Shown here: piece after piece, positions 60,730-64,000 of the stretch
How the letters are laid out: each line of letters opens with the position of its first letter
How positions within the stretch are numbered: position 1 is the first letter of the stretch
Assembly: GCA_963676635.1 (NCBI GenBank)
Contig: OY781105.1
Span: 2,976,001 to 3,040,000, forward strand
Direction of reading: 5' to 3'
DNA from: GCA-002708315 sp963676635
GTDB taxonomy: Bacteria; Bacteroidota; Bacteroidia; Bacteroidales; F082
DNA: 64,000 nucleotides
Translations under genes and position numbers: made by a program
Notes under the pieces: model-generated
What the model saw: only the letters and a program-made list of their open reading frames with translations
Told to the model about the DNA's origin: nothing
Database searches by the model: none

Positions 60730-60737
60730 CAAAAGTA
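60730..60737 (-). promoter_or_regulatory. -7 box for the S8 protease gene
   Basis: Minus-strand TACTTTTG fits TAnnTTTG, 26 bp before the ATG at 60704. It lies inside the longer frame, which supports the later start. Confidence 0.5.
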
Positions 60738-60752
60738 ATAAATATAAAAACA

Positions 60753-60788
60753 AAAATGCAGCAAAACTTATCAGTTCTGCTGCATTTT
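60753..60788 (-). terminator. Terminator of the C25 protease gene
   Basis: Perfect 11-bp stem AAAATGCAGCA/TGCTGCATTTT, extended inwards by further pairs (AACT/AGTT) after one mismatch, then TGTTTTTAT on the minus strand, 22 bp after the stop. Confidence 0.85.
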
Positions 60789-60809
60789 CTTATTAAATGA
60801 ATTGTTTTA

Positions 60810-63800
60810 TTATTTGTTAATCAAAACTTTGCGTGACATAATATTATTATCCTGATCAACAGAAAGAACATAAACACCAGCAGGGAGGTCGTTGAGCTCA
60901 ATGGCAATGCTATTACTTGCTTCAGGAATAACATTGTTGAGATCAAGAACTTTCATACCCATGTAATTTACAAGAGTAATATCAGCAGGAGCGTTGCTTT
61001 CAGTATCAACAGAAAGAGTAAATATACCATTGTTAGGATTAGGGATAATGGTTATGCCTGTATGTTCAGGACCTTTATCACCAACACCTACAGTATTGTC
61101 AACAATAATCGGCAGTTCTTCAGAGAATTCACCAAAATGACATACATTAGAAGCAGCCACAGAGATATAAGCATTGCCAATATAATCGAGGTTCCATTGA
61201 ACAACAGCAGAAGTATCGACAGAAATAATAGTACCAGCATCTTCCGGTGATAACGACCAGAGGTAATCAATAGCACCATCAACTTTCTCAACAGCGTATT
61301 CAGTTTCATATACCTGATAAACATCCACATAATCAGGGCCAACAGGTTGCTGAGGAGTTTCTGCACCAGCAATTACTGTTAATAACATATCATCCTCAAA
61401 AGTTTCACCGTCGAGGTCGATAATAGTAAGAGTAAGAGTAGCAATACCATTGAGACTGTCCTGCATGCCAGGAGTATAAACAGGCTCTAAAGCAGTAGCG
61501 TCGCTAAACTCACCATCACCTGATGTTTCCCACAATGCTGAAGCCAGATTTGTAGCAGATCCCATACATTGGAAATCAATACCAGCACATGTTTCATCAT
61601 CCGGACCAGCAAAAATAGTAGTACAATACATGGTAGGTAGTTCAATATAGTCAACCCATGCACAGTCTGAACCATCTTCACCAGCATAGTCTTTTGCGTA
61701 TTCCCATTTAAATGTATGGTTACCTGCAGTTACAGGATAAGCTTCATGTTTCCAGCTTTCTGATCCTGACCAGCTTCCTACAACAGTGTTATCGATATAG
61801 AAGTTTAGTTTATCAAAATCTTCTTCACTGGATATTTTTCTCCAGAACTTAATACTATCAGCAGCAAGCACGTTATAAGTGATTTTAAAGGCTGTAGTCT
61901 GGTTGTCACCTATAGATCCTGATTTTGCATGATAGTTACCTTCAAAAGGATACAAGTTTGTAATTTCCCATGGGAGATTGCCATCCTGAACCCAGTTATA
62001 TTTATTAAAGTTACCAGTTTCCCAGTCTTCAAGGAAGATACCAACCTTTGGATAATAAGTCTGATTAACGGAGTAACCTGCTGCAGAAGCATTAAATAGC
62101 ATTTCAGCAATAATAGAGTTAGGTGCATCATCTGCTACAGTAACATTAAATACAGCCCATTGTCCGCCAAAGTAACCCAGGCTAGGAATAGTCTGTGTAC
62201 CTGAGTTAACAGTTATATATGGATTGTAGGCAGTGAGGTTACATGCAACATTTGAAACAAAGCAGTGACCGGTGTTTTTAACTTCGATTCTCATATCAAC
62301 AGTTTCACCTGGATCAAGCATTCCATTATCGTTACCTGTTTCGGAATCGTCAATTACCATTTCGCCCGGTGTGATATTTGGTGCCAGCGCAGTAGCATAG
62401 AATCTGGATGTCCATGTTGAATCATTTTCATCAGTAGCAGTAACATTAATTTCGAATTGGTGCTGATCAGGTACGCCATCGCTTACATGCATTTGATAAG
62501 CATAATTTTTTGTTTTATACTCACCAATAGCTATTGTGTCATACATTTCTGAGTTATCAATAAACTCACCATATTCATCAGTTGAAAGAACAACGTCAAC
62601 GCCTACACCATCTTCACTACCGAGGTTTTTAACAGTAAGAGTAAAGAGAATATTTTCATTAAACTCTATCTTGTTATTTCCGTTACCGAGAGTGTCATTT
62701 GTTTCATGATCAGCATACATACAGTAAGGGCCATCAGGAGGAATAACTTCAACTGTAGCTTCGTACCGGTAATAATCCTGTTTTGTTATTACTATATCTA
62801 CTAAAGTACCAGGCTGCTGCGGTGTGATAGGTACTTCAAGAGCAGTTCCTGTTCCTTCAGCAAGACCTATAACTTCTTCACCAACAGTCATGCAAATTAC
62901 AGAACCTTCGTTAGCTGTAATTGTAAAGCTGTCAAGTCCACTCAGGATAACATCATCATGAATAACAGTTAGATCCTGTGGTACCTCTGTGTATAGTCTT
63001 GTAAAGGCATCACCATGCATGTGAAATAGGTAATAAGTAACCTCTTTGTTACTTGTATTGTAAGGCCATGACGACTGCTGCAGGAAGTATTTACCAGCAG
63101 CGTTACCAAATGCAGGAAGGACACCACGTGATGCAGGAGTTTCTCCATAATCAGGCATAAACTGAGGCCACATATTATCATACATACCCCATGTATAGGT
63201 ATCATTTACAAATGAGTAACTAACTTCAGTAGCTGCAATAATACCAAGTGCACCACTATTATGGCCATCTGTGGTATAACGGTGGAATTTCTCAGCAAAA
63301 CATTCACCTGAGATATCGAATTTACCTGTTAAGCAGTTAACAGAGAAAACAAAAGTAAGGTCTTCATTGCTAAGTCCGTCAATATTACCCGAGTTATAAG
63401 CAGGTTCGCCCCATCCGGTTTCGCTACCGTGATCACGGTGTTGTAACAGGAATGCACCGCTATTGATATCATTGTTGATTCGTGTAGCATTTCCGCCCCA
63501 ATCGGTGAGGTAGTTAGGACTATCTGGTATGTAGCCAAGACCGGCTTCTCCAAAATAGGCCACAACAGTTGATGTATTTGTTGCGGAAGACCATGAGCCG
63601 CTTGGGCTTCCCTGATATATTGCATTTTCACGAACTGGTGTTTTGCCTAATGCATTTTCGAAGAATCCTGCAACAACCTCAGAACATATCTGGAACCAGC
63701 GTTCTGTTTGCCATCCCATTGCTGTAATAGGATTAGCGTAGAAGTCAGGGTTTGTTGGTGGGTTACGTTCGTAATCCAGGAACTTAGTAACCATTGTTTC

Positions 63801-64000
63801 CAAATGTGTTTCATTCTGTGCTGTCATACGTGCCATTACTACGTCAGGCATCATATCTTCATCAACATCAGCGTAGTAGTTGTCAGAGATACAATAGTTA
63901 TCCCATACAGGAGAAGTAATTGTATTCCCCGCTGAACCGTAATCGGCCATAAGTAGACAAGCAGCAGGAGGTACGTCCCATGTGCTGTATGCATTGTCGA
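60810..64000 (-). CDS. Gingipain-type C25 cysteine protease with T9SS tail (5'-partial)
   Basis: The frame is open across the right edge; 1,062 codons are visible, and the true start lies outside. Upstream of the first ATG (63950) the frame continues DVPPAACLLM, so that ATG is internal. The C25 catalytic pair is seen: His in LLQHRDHGSE and Cys in FSVNCLTGKF. After the protease domain come CARDB-like beta-sandwich repeats (KNLGSEDGVGVDVVLS; KNTGHCFVSNVAC) and a MAM/cleaved-adhesin-like segment around residues 640-740. A PKD-like region and a T9SS type A tail follow (IIPNPNNGIFTLSV ... SRKVLINK). The family degrades host or environmental proteins. Confidence 0.9.
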   Translation of the reverse strand, partial: DNAYSTWDVPPAACLLMADYGSAGNTITSPVWDNYCISDNYYADVDEDMMPDVVMARMTAQNETHLETMVTKFLDYERNPPTNPDFYANPITAMGWQTERWFQICSEVVAGFFENALGKTPVRENAIYQGSPSGSWSSATNTSTVVAYFGEAGLGYIPDSPNYLTDWGGNATRINNDINSGAFLLQHRDHGSETGWGEPAYNSGNIDGLSNEDLTFVFSVNCLTGKFDISGECFAEKFHRYTTDGHNSGALGIIAATEVSYSFVNDTYTWGMYDNMWPQFMPDYGETPASRGVLPAFGNAAGKYFLQQSSWPYNTSNKEVTYYLFHMHGDAFTRLYTEVPQDLTVIHDDVILSGLDSFTITANEGSVICMTVGEEVIGLAEGTGTALEVPITPQQPGTLVDIVITKQDYYRYEATVEVIPPDGPYCMYADHETNDTLGNGNNKIEFNENILFTLTVKNLGSEDGVGVDVVLSTDEYGEFIDNSEMYDTIAIGEYKTKNYAYQMHVSDGVPDQHQFEINVTATDENDSTWTSRFYATALAPNITPGEMVIDDSETGNDNGMLDPGETVDMRIEVKNTGHCFVSNVACNLTAYNPYITVNSGTQTIPSLGYFGGQWAVFNVTVADDAPNSIIAEMLFNASAAGYSVNQTYYPKVGIFLEDWETGNFNKYNWVQDGNLPWEITNLYPFEGNYHAKSGSIGDNQTTAFKITYNVLAADSIKFWRKISSEEDFDKLNFYIDNTVVGSWSGSESWKHEAYPVTAGNHTFKWEYAKDYAGEDGSDCAWVDYIELPTMYCTTIFAGPDDETCAGIDFQCMGSATNLASALWETSGDGEFSDATALEPVYTPGMQDSLNGIATLTLTIIDLDGETFEDDMLLTVIAGAETPQQPVGPDYVDVYQVYETEYAVEKVDGAIDYLWSLSPEDAGTIISVDTSAVVQWNLDYIGNAYISVAASNVCHFGEFSEELPIIVDNTVGVGDKGPEHTGITIIPNPNNGIFTLSVDTESNAPADITLVNYMGMKVLDLNNVIPEASNSIAIELNDLPAGVYVLSVDQDNNIMSRKVLINK

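Overview
The window looks like the chromosome of an anaerobic, AT-rich member of the Bacteroidota, probably Bacteroidales or Marinilabiliales. The evidence is: secreted proteins with type IX secretion (T9SS) C-terminal sorting tails, Bacteroidota-type -7 boxes (TAnnTTTG), an HU-like DNA-binding protein of the Bacteroidetes type, DUF6029 and Omp28 proteins, and [FeFe]-hydrogenase genes. No 16S rRNA is present, so the placement is inference.

Layout. 1-4.4 kb (minus): a urea-transporter/M23-peptidase fusion cut by the left edge, then a PLP decarboxylase, an ATP-grasp ligase and a PqqD-like chaperone, which may form a small uncharacterised peptide or amino-acid modification cluster. 4.6-12.4 kb (plus): secreted T9SS proteins, a DUF819 permease, a lipoprotein, and a hydrolase/condensation-like acyltransferase pair. 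12.5-24.3 kb: outer-membrane and secreted proteins, ComF, the operon tlpA-like/DUF6029/Omp28, mannose-6-phosphate isomerase, an intact IS4-family element and a PNGase F-like protein. 24.3-29.1 kb (minus): a tightly overlapping five-gene operon with two H-cluster proteins (one catalytic-like, one PAS-containing sensory), two thioredoxin-like [2Fe-2S] proteins and a SpoIIE-type phosphatase. 29.4-32.7 kb: an iron alcohol dehydrogenase with a sigma-54 promoter, upstream operators and its likely AcoR-type activator. 32.8-39.0 kb (plus): a cation efflux protein and an aryl-polyene-like type II polyketide/fatty-acid operon with two ketosynthase-like proteins that lack the active-site cysteine. 39.2-43.0 kb: secreted proteins, a C39-like lipoprotein and a lone radical SAM/SPASM enzyme.

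43.1-47.1 kb (minus) holds a candidate RiPP locus: a 59-residue precursor with a CSCGSC motif, an intrinsic terminator, two tandem radical SAM/SPASM maturases, and a translationally coupled epimerase. 48.4-56.2 kb is a probable genomic island between two identical tRNA-Leu(CAA) genes. It has a broken integrase and a one-directional set of accessory genes (membrane protein, Fic, KAP NTPase, Shedu nuclease). These genes are separated by related imperfect-palindrome spacers that resemble integron attC sites. A tRNA-like structure with its own terminator also lies in the island. 56.3-64 kb (minus): malic enzyme, a subtilisin-like T9SS protease and a gingipain-type C25 protease cut by the right edge.

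Two features recur at chromosome scale. Three intergenic regions carry arrays of short palindromes spaced exactly 22 bp apart, with a different palindrome in each array. Several other intergenic regions carry loose heptamer repeats of the GTTYAAR type.
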